NCBI RefSeq assembly: GCF_001761385.1
Contig: NZ_CP017476.1
Location: 124,001 to 188,000 of the forward strand
Direction: 5' to 3'
From: Hydrogenophaga crassostreae
GTDB lineage: Bacteria > Pseudomonadota > Gammaproteobacteria > Burkholderiales > Burkholderiaceae_C
DNA length: 64,000 bases
Of this stretch, positions 26,306 through 34,298 are shown piece after piece. Each line of letters opens with the position of its first letter. The first letter of the stretch is position 1. The notes under the pieces were generated by a model, which searched no databases, was not told the origin of the DNA, and saw only the letters and a program-made list of their open reading frames with translations. The position numbers were made by a program, and so were the translations under genes.

Positions 26306-26385
26306 CCGTGGCTCCGGCTCTGCCGGTCCGCCAGCATCACCCCCTGGAGGGTGACTCGCCGCAGGCGCAGCGCGGGGGGGCACAT
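26306..26385 (-). repeat. Palindromic repeat, type A, copy 2 (after DUF3567 gene)
   Basis: Shares GGCTCyGCCGGTCyGCCAGC followed by CCCCCT-GAGGG-TGAC with the copy at 4625-4700. It ends with GCGC and a G7 run 5 bp from the DUF3567 stop codon, the same placement as in the pilT copy. The Rho-independent terminator lies just past its far end. Confidence 0.55.
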
Positions 26386-26670
26386 CTAGTGCATCACCAT
26401 GGGTGTTTGCGCCAAGGAGGCATAGCCTTCGAGCGTGTCTTCCACCTCCTCTTGCGAAGGCGTGTTTTGCTGCCAGGCGGTGATCTGGATCTGAAACATC
26501 TCGGCCCACGAGCCGTCGAGGTAAACCTCTTTGCCCGCGCGCTTGTCCACGATCTCAAAGCCATGTCGCGGGATATGCAGCCCCACATCCACTTCAGGCT
26601 CACCTTCCAGAGCGGCGTTGGCCAGAATGTGGACCACGGCAAAAGCGTCTGAGTCGTAAAGCATGTTCAT
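26386..26670 (-). CDS. DUF3567 family protein (BTH_I0359-like)
   Basis: 94-residue acidic protein. The MNMLYDSDAFAVVHI start, GFEIVDKRAGKEVYLDG and the WAEMFQIQITAWQQNTPSQEEVEDTLEGYA tail match DUF3567, a family found almost only in Burkholderiales and related betaproteobacteria. Function unknown. A good AAGGA ribosome site precedes ATG 26670. It has its own terminator downstream. Confidence 0.85.
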   Translation of the reverse strand: MNMLYDSDAFAVVHILANAALEGEPEVDVGLHIPRHGFEIVDKRAGKEVYLDGSWAEMFQIQITAWQQNTPSQEEVEDTLEGYASLAQTPMVMH

Positions 26671-26826
26671 GGCAAATGTTCCTTGAAAAGTGAAACCGGG
26701 GTTCCTATGGTCTTTATATCGGCAACCGATGCCTGATCTAGAGGCCTTCTGCTCATTTAGGTGGGGATGCTTTTTAAAGGTTCAATATGCGTGTGTTTTT
26801 GGGCACATTTCTCGGCTTTAAGGGGG

Positions 26827-27678
26827 TCAGGGGACGGCTTTGGGGTTCTCCTGAGCGGGGTTCGGTTCGGACACCATCTCTGGCATGTCTTCCAGCAACT
26901 GGTCCATGAAGTCGCCGTTGGGCTCGGTGAGCCGCATGCGCACTGGCAGCCGGCCCAGATTGGGTGCGAGCCAGACTTCGACGGTTTTGTCGTTGGGCTT
27001 GCGTGGCTGGCGGATCAGACGGCGGGCGGTCACATCACCGGCCGGCAGCCGCAGGGTCTCAACGGCACCGATTTCAAATCGCCAGACCTCTGCATCCGAA
27101 TCGCTGCTCACCGGCACGCTGATGACATCGCCTTCCACCAGCTGTTGGCGTGCATTGAGCAAGCCGGCGAGCTGCAGCATGACCGACAACTGGTCTTGCG
27201 CGCCGGGCAGCAAGGCCGCATCGGGGGTCTTTTTGCTGTAGCGAATGACGCCGGCGTCGCGATCGAACACGGCGGTTTTTTCGTTGTTGCGCCGACGGTC
27301 AACGAACCGTTGGGGCACCAGGCCTTGTTCCGTGATCAAGCCGGTGCTGATGCGCTGAAAGCTGCCCAACAGGAAAGCGCTGATCTCCAGATCAGCCTTG
27401 TAGGTGTTGCCGGTTTGCTGCCAGGACAAAGTGCCGCCAGCCGAATAATTGAAGCCTTTGGCCCGACCTTTCACGTCGTATGACAGGGTCGCATTGGTGG
27501 GCAGGCTGCCTTCGGGAACGGTTGGGCCCGACGCGGGTTTGGCCACACGTGGTTCGGTTGGCGGCGCGACGGCGACCGCCGTGGCCGGCTCCACCACCAC
27601 ATCAGCCACCTGGGGTGGCGTGGGCGCTGGCACTGTTGCGGGTTCGGGCACCGCGGTCGCAACGATGTCGTCCATCAT
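26827..27678 (-). pseudogene. DUF3108 domain protein, C-terminal part (frameshifted from the 27675-28100 frame)
   Basis: 283-codon frame: a Pro/Val/Ala-rich linker (residues 1-50), then a DUF3108 domain (about 55-265) with TLSYDVKGRAKGFNYSAGGTL, TGLITEQGLVPQRF, QLSVMLQLAGLL and VEVWLAPNLGRLPVRMRL. DUF3108 proteins bind the periplasmic face and normally continue from an N-terminal membrane anchor. That anchor sits in another frame just upstream. Adding one C to the C5 tract at 27693-27697 (plus strand G5) joins the frames into a plausible APLSVDEMMDDIVA junction. The alternative is two proteins coupled by the ATGA overlap. Confidence 0.65.
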
Positions 27679-28100
27679 CTCGTCGACCGACAGGGGGCAA
27701 TAGGAACGCCCAGGGCCTCGATCGCGTCAGACAGGGTCGGAGGAGGCGGAGGAGCCGGTGGAGGTACAGCCTTGGGAGCCACGGGCTTGGGCTTCGGTGG
27801 AGGCGGTGGTGGTGGGGGGGCCGGCGGTTCGATCCAGCGCACGGTGCTTGTGCTGACGGGGGCGGGTGCCGTGGATGGCTCAGGGATGGGTGGCGTGTCG
27901 CCGGAGGTGGGGGCGCTGATCATTGCAGGGTCGGGCAGCGCGTCCATGGACGAGCGGGCCTTGAACCAATGATCGGGCCACAGCGCTATGCGCCCGCCCA
28001 AAGCCAGCCAGTGGCCCACCAGCACACCCACGGTCAAAGCGACCAGTACCTTCTTGGCGGGCGCCGCAGAGCCGCGGCGGGAACGGGTGGTAGCGCTCAT
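27675..28100 (-). pseudogene. DUF3108 protein, N-terminal anchor and proline-rich part (frameshifted)
   Basis: 141 codons starting MSATTRSRR. One transmembrane helix (about 18-38, KKVLVALTVGVLVGHWLALGG) is followed by a long Pro-rich stretch with runs such as PPPPPPPPKPKPVAPK, TonB-like in character. The frame ends with PIAPCRSTR and a TGA that overlaps the next frame's ATG. Read with one extra C it continues into the DUF3108 domain. Most likely the two frames are one gene of about 425 residues, either broken in this strain or mis-assembled. Confidence 0.6.
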
Positions 28101-28114
28101 CGGGGCTTGGTGGG

Positions 28115-29020
28115 TCAAACCGACCCGCCGTGACCCAGGTCGCGGCTGAGCTGCTGCGCGCAGGCCAGCAGCGCGCGTGCCGGGATACTGTTCCATGCCG
28201 TGTCCAGTGTCGCCACCGAGCCCAGCACCACCAGGCCCATGGCCAGGCGGCCTTGCGCATCGAACACGGGGGCGCAGAATCCACCCACGCCTGGCAACAG
28301 ACTGTGCACGACGCGGGCCAGTCCCTTTTCGCGGGTTTCATTGAGCACTGCCTGAACGGCTTGGGGCGTTTGCGGCACATCAACCAGCGGCAATCCGTTT
28401 TGCGGCAGTTTCTTGAATTGCGCCAGTTCGGCTTTGATCATCGGGCCCACGCGCTGTGCGTCGCGCCCTTCGTCGCCCATGAATGCGGCAAAACAGCGGC
28501 CAGTGGCCGAGGTCAGCAGCGGCATCACATCGCCCAGCCGCAACGTGACGGGAACCGTCTGCATGGCTTCTTCCCAGTGCACCATGGTCGGGCCCTGATT
28601 GCCCCAGACCGCGATCGCGAGCACATGGCCCGTTTCGGCGAGCAACGCGGGCATGCGTTCGCGTGCCAGTTTCACAGCGCTGATGCGGCTCAGACTGGCC
28701 AGACCCAGGCGCAGCGCGGCGGGGCCCAGGTCGTATCGGGTGCTGACCGGGTCCTGAATCACCAGTCCCATGCGCTGAAAACTCACCAGGTAGCGGTGAG
28801 CCTTGGCCGCACTCATGCCCGAAGCGGCGGCCAGGTCGCGCAGCATCAGCGCGCCAGGGGCCTGGGACAAGGCGTCGAGCAACACAAACCCCACTTCAAC
28901 CGACTGGATGCCTGCGCGGGCGCTGGGCCCGACCGCGTGCCCAGCTGGCTTGGCAGACCGCTTTCCGGGACTGTCATTGGGCTTGGGACTGGCGGTGGGC
29001 AGAATGGGCATGGCTCGCAT
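28115..29020 (-). CDS. IclR family transcriptional regulator
   Basis: About 301 residues. After a charged low-complexity head (about 1-35) an IclR winged HTH (about 40-100: SVEVGFVLLDALSQAPGALMLRDLAAASGMSAAKAHRYLVSFQRMGLV) is followed by the GAF-like effector domain (about 115-295) with VLAIAVWGNQGPTMVHWEE, LTSATGRCFAAFMG and VHSLLPGVGGFCAPVFD. It is divergent from an FAA-hydrolase gene with an 8-bp inverted repeat between them, so it probably controls that gene. The exact start among Met/Leu codons at 29032-29011 is unsure. Confidence 0.87.
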   Translation of the reverse strand: MRAMPILPTASPKPNDSPGKRSAKPAGHAVGPSARAGIQSVEVGFVLLDALSQAPGALMLRDLAAASGMSAAKAHRYLVSFQRMGLVIQDPVSTRYDLGPAALRLGLASLSRISAVKLARERMPALLAETGHVLAIAVWGNQGPTMVHWEEAMQTVPVTLRLGDVMPLLTSATGRCFAAFMGDEGRDAQRVGPMIKAELAQFKKLPQNGLPLVDVPQTPQAVQAVLNETREKGLARVVHSLLPGVGGFCAPVFDAQGRLAMGLVVLGSVATLDTAWNSIPARALLACAQQLSRDLGHGGSV

Positions 29021-29074
29021 GGAAAGGGTCAACGGTCTTGGGCGGTGGGTGTGGGTCGCCCACCATTGTCAACT

Positions 29075-29131
29075 TTGCACTAGAATTCAATTTACGTATA
29101 GGTTAACCAATTTCACTATTCGTAATTGGTT
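29075..29131 (+). promoter_or_regulatory. Promoter and IclR-type operator before the FAA hydrolase gene
   Basis: TTGCAC (29075-29080) and TATAGG (29097-29102) are spaced 16 bp. Directly behind them AACCAATT (29105-29112) and AATTGGTT (29124-29131) form a perfect 8-bp inverted repeat with an 11-bp centre. An operator at the transcription start would fit repression by the divergent IclR protein. Confidence 0.5.
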
Positions 29132-29213
29132 GGCGTGGCTCGCGGCGCGTGTTCGTGGTGCTTCGCTGAATCCAGCCTCACCAACAGACGGCCTTGGGCC
29201 ACAGGAGACTTGC

Positions 29214-30224
29214 ATGAAACTCGCCACCTACAAAGACGGCTCGCGTGACGGACAACTGGTGGTTGTGTCACGCGATTTGTCGACCGCTCATTATGCGACG
29301 GGCATCGCATCAAAAATGCAGCAGGTGCTGGACGACTGGAACTTCATTTCACCCCAGTTGCAAGACCTCTATGTGACCCTCAATCAAGGCAAATCGCGCC
29401 ATGCGTTTCCCTTTGATCCGGCACAGTGCATGGCGCCTTTGCCCCGTGCCTACCAATGGGCCGATGGTTCGGCCTATATCAACCATGTGGAGCTGGTGCG
29501 TGCGGCGCGCAACAGCGAGGTGCCCGAGACTTTCTACACCGACCCCCTGATGTACCAGGGCGGCAGCGATGACTTCATTGGCCCACGCGATGACGTGGTG
29601 GTGCCCAGTGAGGCGTTTGGTATCGACTTTGAGGCCGAGATTGCCGTGATCACCGGAGATGTGCCGATGGGCTGCGCGCCCGAGCAAGCTGTCGATGGTG
29701 TGCGCTTGTTGATGCTGGTGAACGACGTGTCGTTGCGCAACCTGATTCCTGCCGAACTGGCCAAAGGGTTCGGCTTTTTCCAAAGCAAGCCAGCCACCGC
29801 ATTTGGCCCCGTGGCTGTGACTCCGGACGAGCTGGGCGACGCATGGCAAGGCGGCAGGGTGCACCTGCCTGTGCAGTCCGTCTGGAACGGCAAAACAGTG
29901 GGTATGTGTGACGCAGGCCCGGAAATGACCTTTCACTTTGGGCAACTGATTGCGCACATCGGCAAAACACGCAACGTGCGCGCCGGCTCCATCGTGGGCA
30001 GCGGCACGGTGAGCAACAAAGGCATCGAAGTGAATGGCAAAAAAGAATGGCCCAAGGGCTACAGCTGCATTGCAGAGAAACGCTGTATCGAAACCATTCT
30101 TGATGGCAAGCCGGTCACCCCTTTCATGAGCTATGGCGACACCATCCGCATTGAAGTGAAGGGCAAAGACGGTCAGAGCATTTTTGGCGCGATTGACCAG
30201 AAAATTGTTGAATTGGCCGCCTGA
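29214..30224 (+). CDS. Fumarylacetoacetate hydrolase (FAH) family protein
   Basis: 336 residues with the FAA_hydrolase domain in the C-terminal two thirds and an N-terminal FAA-like arm starting MKLATYKDGSRDGQLVVVSRD. Metal-binding acidic residues lie in GIDFEAEIAVITGDV, and NDVSLRNL, FQSKPATAFGPVAV and GSIVGSGTVSN are family marks. Such proteins cleave C-C bonds or decarboxylate in aromatic degradation; the exact substrate is open. ATG 29214 follows CAGGAGA. The divergent IclR gene suggests substrate-induced control. Confidence 0.85.
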   Translation: MKLATYKDGSRDGQLVVVSRDLSTAHYATGIASKMQQVLDDWNFISPQLQDLYVTLNQGKSRHAFPFDPAQCMAPLPRAYQWADGSAYINHVELVRAARNSEVPETFYTDPLMYQGGSDDFIGPRDDVVVPSEAFGIDFEAEIAVITGDVPMGCAPEQAVDGVRLLMLVNDVSLRNLIPAELAKGFGFFQSKPATAFGPVAVTPDELGDAWQGGRVHLPVQSVWNGKTVGMCDAGPEMTFHFGQLIAHIGKTRNVRAGSIVGSGTVSNKGIEVNGKKEWPKGYSCIAEKRCIETILDGKPVTPFMSYGDTIRIEVKGKDGQSIFGAIDQKIVELAA

Positions 30225-30254
30225 GCTTTCCAGTCAAAGGCATTCGCCACCATG

Positions 30255-30290
30255 AAGAAAAAGGCCCGCGTTGTGCGGGCCTTTTTTTTC
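30255..30290. terminator. Strong Rho-independent terminator
   Basis: GGCCCGC-GTTGT-GCGGGCC (30263-30281) is followed by eight T residues and preceded by A-rich sequence, so it works for the FAA hydrolase gene and, in reverse, for the convergent small gene at 30307. Confidence 0.85.
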
Positions 30291-30306
30291 TCAAAGCGTG
30301 GTGACT

Positions 30307-30756
30307 TCAGCGCTGGGCTGGATCGGCGGCAAACCGGTCGTGCTTCAAAAAATACTGCCGCGCCATCGCCACCAGTTGACCGTCGCTGGGGTGGTCGCTG
30401 GCGATGACATCCACAATGGCTTTATCCACCGCTGGATCGTGGCGTGCGCAATGGGCCCGAAACTCGTCCCTGGCCTGTGCTGGCCCGGTGACGAGGACTT
30501 CATGCGCACCCAGCAGGGCTTGCGCAACCTCATGATAGAAGTGGTCGTCAGGCGTGATGTGCCCACCATCGGCTGAGTGACTCCCCGAGACCAATGGTCC
30601 CCGTCCGTGCATCTGGTGATTCGAACCCACATGCCCACCCGTTGCCTTGTGGTGGCTACGGGATTTGATGCGTTCGGATTCGATGTGCTCGCGATCAAAC
30701 ATGATCACGTGGGCTTCCCGACGGTCGATCCAGACAATGGCGTGAAAAGTGGACAT
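30307..30756 (-). CDS. Conserved hypothetical protein (eRF1-like / translational-machinery family)
   Basis: 149 residues starting MSTFHAIVWIDRREAHVIMFD, rich in histidine (SRSHHKATGGHVGSNHQMHGRG) with DDHFYHEVAQALLGAHEVLVTGPAQARDEFRAHCARHDP in the middle. The second half resembles the C-terminal fold seen in eRF1/Pelota-like and host-attachment-type proteins. A strong AAAGGA ribosome site precedes ATG 30756. It lies 34 bp behind the DksA-like gene and is probably co-transcribed. Function unknown. Confidence 0.7.
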   Translation of the reverse strand: MSTFHAIVWIDRREAHVIMFDREHIESERIKSRSHHKATGGHVGSNHQMHGRGPLVSGSHSADGGHITPDDHFYHEVAQALLGAHEVLVTGPAQARDEFRAHCARHDPAVDKAIVDVIASDHPSDGQLVAMARQYFLKHDRFAADPAQR

Positions 30757-30790
30757 GGTGGTTTCCTTTGAAATATGAAAAGCTGAATGT

Positions 30791-31177
30791 TCAGAGCGTG
30801 GCGGGTTTTCCCATGCCTTCGGCTTGCTCGGCTTTTTCCTGACAAGCCACACACCGCAGCGAGGTGGGGTTGGCGTGCAAGCGCGCTGTGGGAATGGATA
30901 CCCCGCAGTCGATGCACAGGCCAAAGCTGCCATCGGCTACACGCTTGAGCGCTTCGTCAATGGCGACCAGTTCGGCGGCTTCGCGCTCTTCCAATGCCAC
31001 ACTCAGGTCGCGCGCGGCATCGGCCTGTGCCCAGTCATCGCTTTGCTGCTCGCGCGCTTCTGCGGCCGCTTCGGCGCGACCGAGATTGCCGCCACGCTGT
31101 GCACGCACTTGTGCCAACAGTTCACGGCGCATGTCGTGCAACTGCTGGCCGAAGGTGTCTGAAATCGGGGTGTTCAT
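30791..31177 (-). CDS. DksA/TraR family zinc-finger regulator
   Basis: 128 residues. A coiled-coil part (about 10-80) is followed by a C4 zinc finger, CIDCGVSIPTARLHANPTSLRCVACQ (from Cys88 to the cysteines at about 109 and 112). Members bind RNA polymerase through the secondary channel. It is shorter than DksA (about 150), and the finger position is of the TraR/YbiI-like kind. An FNR-like box lies about 80 bp upstream, and the small eRF1-like gene follows. Confidence 0.85.
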   Translation of the reverse strand: MNTPISDTFGQQLHDMRRELLAQVRAQRGGNLGRAEAAAEAREQQSDDWAQADAARDLSVALEEREAAELVAIDEALKRVADGSFGLCIDCGVSIPTARLHANPTSLRCVACQEKAEQAEGMGKPATL

Positions 31178-31256
31178 GTGATGCTCCTGATGAAGTGGTC
31201 AAGCGAGGTTTTCGCAACCCATGAATTCATCTTGCGCTCGCAGCAGCAACCGGGTG

Positions 31257-31270
31257 TTGACGCAAATCAA
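31257..31270. promoter_or_regulatory. FNR/ANR-like box
   Basis: TTGAC-GCAA-ATCAA matches the FNR consensus TTGAT-N4-ATCAA at nine of ten defined bases. It lies between the DksA-like gene (start 31177, minus) and the enoyl-CoA hydratase gene (start 31336, plus), so it could serve either. Confidence 0.45.
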
Positions 31271-31335
31271 GCGCAACCGTGCCTGCCCGGCGCGGCAAAA
31301 TGAACCCTCACGATCTGATCAATGGAGACAACCTC

Positions 31336-32175
31336 ATGACCGCTGTGGACTACACCCGATACCAAACCCTCAACATCACACGCCGGGGCCCCCTGGTCGA
31401 AGGCATTCCCAGCGTACTGGATATCCAGATGCGCGCCAATGGCCCGGGTGGCAATGGCAAATTGCCCACGGCAGGCCATGAAGGGCATTGGGAGTTGAGC
31501 GAAATATGGCGCGATGTGGGGCGCGACGACAGCGTGCGCTGCGCGGTATTGCGTGGCAGCGGCCTGGGCTTTTCGGGTGGCGGCGATCTGGCGCTGGTGC
31601 AAGACATGGCGACCGATTTTGAGGTGCGCACCCGGGTGTGGAAAGAAGCGCGGGATCTGGTCTACAACGTGATCAACTGCGACAAGCCCATCGTCAGTGC
31701 CATGCATGGCCCGGCGGTCGGCGCGGGGCTGGTCGCGGGCTTGCTGGCCGATATTTCGATCGCAGCCAGGAGCGCCAAGATTGTGGATGGGCACACCCGT
31801 CTGGGGGTCGCCGCTGGCGACCACGCGGCCATAGTCTGGCCGCTGTTGTGTGGCCTGGCCAAGGCCAAGTATTACCTGTTGCTGTGCGACCCGATCAGCG
31901 GCGAAGAGGCGGAGCGCATCGGGCTGGTGTCGCTGGCCGTGGAGGATGCGGCGTTGCTCGACAAAGCCTACGAGGTTGCCGACCGGCTGGCATCGGGCAG
32001 CCAGACGGCGATCCGCTGGACCAAGTACGCCCTCAACAACTGGCTGCGTCAGGCTGGACCGGCGTTCGACGCCTCACTGGCGCTGGAGTTCATGGGTTTT
32101 GCCGGTCCCGATGTGCGCGAAGGTGTGGCATCCTTGCGTGAGCGACGTGCGCCACGCTATGGCGTGGACGAGTGA
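31336..32175 (+). CDS. Enoyl-CoA hydratase/isomerase family protein
   Basis: 279-residue crotonase-fold protein. Oxyanion-hole segments are VLRGSGLGFSGGGDLALV (about residues 71-88) and MHGPAVGAGLVAGLLADISIAA (about 119-140); DGHTRLGVAAGDHAAIVWPLLCG and LLLCDPISGEEAERIGLV follow. The residue pattern at the active site is not the classical Glu-Glu pair, so the reaction may differ from simple hydration. ATG 31336 has GGAGA upstream. It precedes a PHA-granule gene by 35 bp, which could link it to acyl-CoA supply. Confidence 0.82.
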   Translation: MTAVDYTRYQTLNITRRGPLVEGIPSVLDIQMRANGPGGNGKLPTAGHEGHWELSEIWRDVGRDDSVRCAVLRGSGLGFSGGGDLALVQDMATDFEVRTRVWKEARDLVYNVINCDKPIVSAMHGPAVGAGLVAGLLADISIAARSAKIVDGHTRLGVAAGDHAAIVWPLLCGLAKAKYYLLLCDPISGEEAERIGLVSLAVEDAALLDKAYEVADRLASGSQTAIRWTKYALNNWLRQAGPAFDASLALEFMGFAGPDVREGVASLRERRAPRYGVDE

Positions 32176-32210
32176 ACGTTGCCGCCCCGACGAACCTTCA
32201 GGAGATTCCC

Positions 32211-32914
32211 ATGAGCAACAACACCACCGGTTCTGGTTTTGGCCAGTTCGTGCCCGGATTCGAATTCTTGCAAAAACTCGTCAACCCGGCCGCGCCTGCC
32301 GCGGGCCAGGGCATGGGAGGCGGCATGCCCAATCTGGGTAGCTGGGTGGCGCCAACGCTCAATGTGGAAGATCTGGAAAAGCGCATCGATGAGCTCAAGG
32401 CGGTGCACTTTTGGCTGGAGCAAAACAGCAAGGCTTTGAGTGCCACCATTCAGGCGATGGAGGTTCAGAAAATGACGCTGGCCACGCTGCGCGATCTGAA
32501 TGTGAATTTTGGTGATTTCGCCAAGGCCGGTGAAGCGGCGGCAGATACGGTATCCAAAGGATTCAGCGGATTTCAGATGCCTTCCGCCGTGGAGCCCCAG
32601 CCAGAGCAAGAGCCAGTGCCCGAGCCCGCCCCGAAAGGGAGCCTGTGCAGCCAAAGGGCAAAGGCGCCGAAGCGGCAGAGACATCACAAGACAAGATCGA
32701 TCCCGTGCAATGGTGGGGGGCGCTGCAGCAACAGTTTCAGAACATCGCGGCCAGCGCGATGGAAGACCTGGCCAAGCAAAGCGTGCCGGCTGGCCCGAAA
32801 AAAACGGCATCGAGCAAGGCGGCTGCGAGAACCGCCCCGGCGCGAAAAAAGGCGGCCACCACCAAGAAAGCTGCAACTGGCAAAAAAGCGCCTGCGCGAA
32901 CCCGAGTGCGTTGA
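32211..32914 (+). pseudogene. phaM: PhaM-type PHA-granule regulator, frameshifted
   Basis: Reads as PhaM only if two frames are joined. The first frame (32211 to about 32640) has FGQFVPGFEFLQKLVNP, the conserved VAPTLNVEDLEKRIDELKAVHFWLEQN and ALSATIQAMEVQKMTLATL. The second (about 32620-32914) has IDPVQWWGALQQQFQNIAASAM and a Lys/Ala-rich tail (KKTASSKAAARTAPARKKAA) typical of the DNA-binding end of PhaM. One missing C in the GCCCCG tract near 32625 explains the break. PhaM ties PHA granules to DNA and activates PHA synthase. Confidence 0.7.
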
Positions 32915-32959
32915 AGCGCCGGGCCTTTGAGCGCACCCAGCGCATCCGGACCACAGTAC

Positions 32960-34267
32960 ATGAAGCGATTCCCTTACGCCCACGCAACCCACCCGCAGTG
33001 GGCCATGGCGGCTGCGCTGGTTCTGACACAGTTGCGGGCCCAGATGGCCTCGCCCGGCTGCGCCGACTCACCGGCCCTGGCCCTGCTCTACATCACCGAT
33101 CACTACGCGGATGACGCCGAGGCGCTGCTGGCGCACCTCAGTGCCGAGCTGCCCGAAGTGACCGATTGGGCGGGTACGGTTGGTGTGGGTATTGCGGCGA
33201 ACAACGTCGAGTATTTCGACGAACCGGCCATGGCGGTGATGCTCTGTGACCTGAGCCCCGATCAATACCGCGTGTTCAGTGGTGTTTCACCCCTGGCCGC
33301 CAGCGGCCAGGGCAGCGACGGTTTTGTGGCCTACACAGCCTTGGTGCATGCCGATGGCCAGACGCAGGAGCTGCCTGAATTGATTGCTGAAATGGCGCAA
33401 CGCACTGCGTCGGGATACGTGTTTGGCGGGCTGGCAGGCAGCCGTTCGAAACACGTGCAGTTTGCTTCCAGCAGTGCGGGGCATATGAAGGGGCAGGGCG
33501 CCGCCAGCGGTGTCTTTGTTGGCGGTATGAGTGGTGTGGCATTCGGGCCAGAGGTGCGTCTGGTTTCCCGGGTAACGCAGGGTGCCCAGCCCATCGGTCA
33601 AGAGCGGATCATCACCGAGGCCGATGGCAATCTGGTGCTTGGCCTGGATGGTGAGCCGGCGCTAGAGGTGCTGTTGCGTGAGCTCGACATCTCTTTGGAG
33701 AATCTGCCTGAGGCCATGCCCAAGCTGCGCAATGCATTGGTCGGATTGACACGGCCACAACACCGGCTGGACGATGCACCGGCGCAAGCGCGCTTTGCCC
33801 GTGGGCAGTTTGGCCCGGATGTGCTGGTGCGCCACCTGATTGGCCTTGACCCCGCCCGGCATGGCGTGGCAATTGGTGATGCACCCGAAGTCGGAACGCG
33901 GCTGGCATTTTGCGAGCGCCATGTCCAGGCTGCGAGGGCCGATTTGATGCGCGTGTGCGCCGAGATCCGGGAAGAGCTGGAGCCAGAAGAGCTCAGCGTG
34001 GAAGCGGCCGCAGCTTTGGGGGATGCCGAGCTGGACAACACCGCCGCGCAGCCCGCGCAACGCATCGTGGGCGCGGTCTATGTGAGTTGTGTGGGTCGCG
34101 GCGGGCCACACTTCGGTGCACCCAGCGCCGAGCTGCAAACGGTGCGCCGCGCGTTGGGTGACGTGCCTCTGGTCGGGTTTTTTGCAGGCGGCGAAATCGC
34201 CCACCAGCACCTGTATGGCTATACCGGCGTGCTGACCGTTTTCACCACCCCTGCGCTGGAAGGCTGA
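32960..34267 (+). CDS. FIST domain signal-sensing protein
   Basis: 435 residues with FIST N (about 40-240: LLYITDHYADDAEALLAHLSAELP, GTVGVGIAANNVEYFDEPAMAVMLCDL, GYVFGGLAGSRSKHVQF) and FIST C (about 250-425: HLIGLDPARHGVAIGD, GAVYVSCVGRGGPHFG, LVGFFAGGEIAHQHLYGYTGVLTVF). FIST domains are predicted small-ligand sensors, often tied to signalling proteins. No kinase or cyclase is adjacent here. ATG 32960 is used over a TTG 11 codons upstream. Confidence 0.85.
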   Translation: MKRFPYAHATHPQWAMAAALVLTQLRAQMASPGCADSPALALLYITDHYADDAEALLAHLSAELPEVTDWAGTVGVGIAANNVEYFDEPAMAVMLCDLSPDQYRVFSGVSPLAASGQGSDGFVAYTALVHADGQTQELPELIAEMAQRTASGYVFGGLAGSRSKHVQFASSSAGHMKGQGAASGVFVGGMSGVAFGPEVRLVSRVTQGAQPIGQERIITEADGNLVLGLDGEPALEVLLRELDISLENLPEAMPKLRNALVGLTRPQHRLDDAPAQARFARGQFGPDVLVRHLIGLDPARHGVAIGDAPEVGTRLAFCERHVQAARADLMRVCAEIREELEPEELSVEAAAALGDAELDNTAAQPAQRIVGAVYVSCVGRGGPHFGAPSAELQTVRRALGDVPLVGFFAGGEIAHQHLYGYTGVLTVFTTPALEG

Positions 34268-34276
34268 GCGTTCACG

Positions 34277-34293
34277 GTGCGGGTGTGCCGCAC
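34277..34293. terminator. Hairpin between convergent FIST and oxidase genes
   Basis: GTGCGG-GTGTG-CCGCAC forms a perfect 6-bp stem in the 31-bp gap between two convergent genes and is followed by AGGCTTT. Probable weak bidirectional terminator. Confidence 0.4.
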
Positions 34294-34298
34294 AGGCT

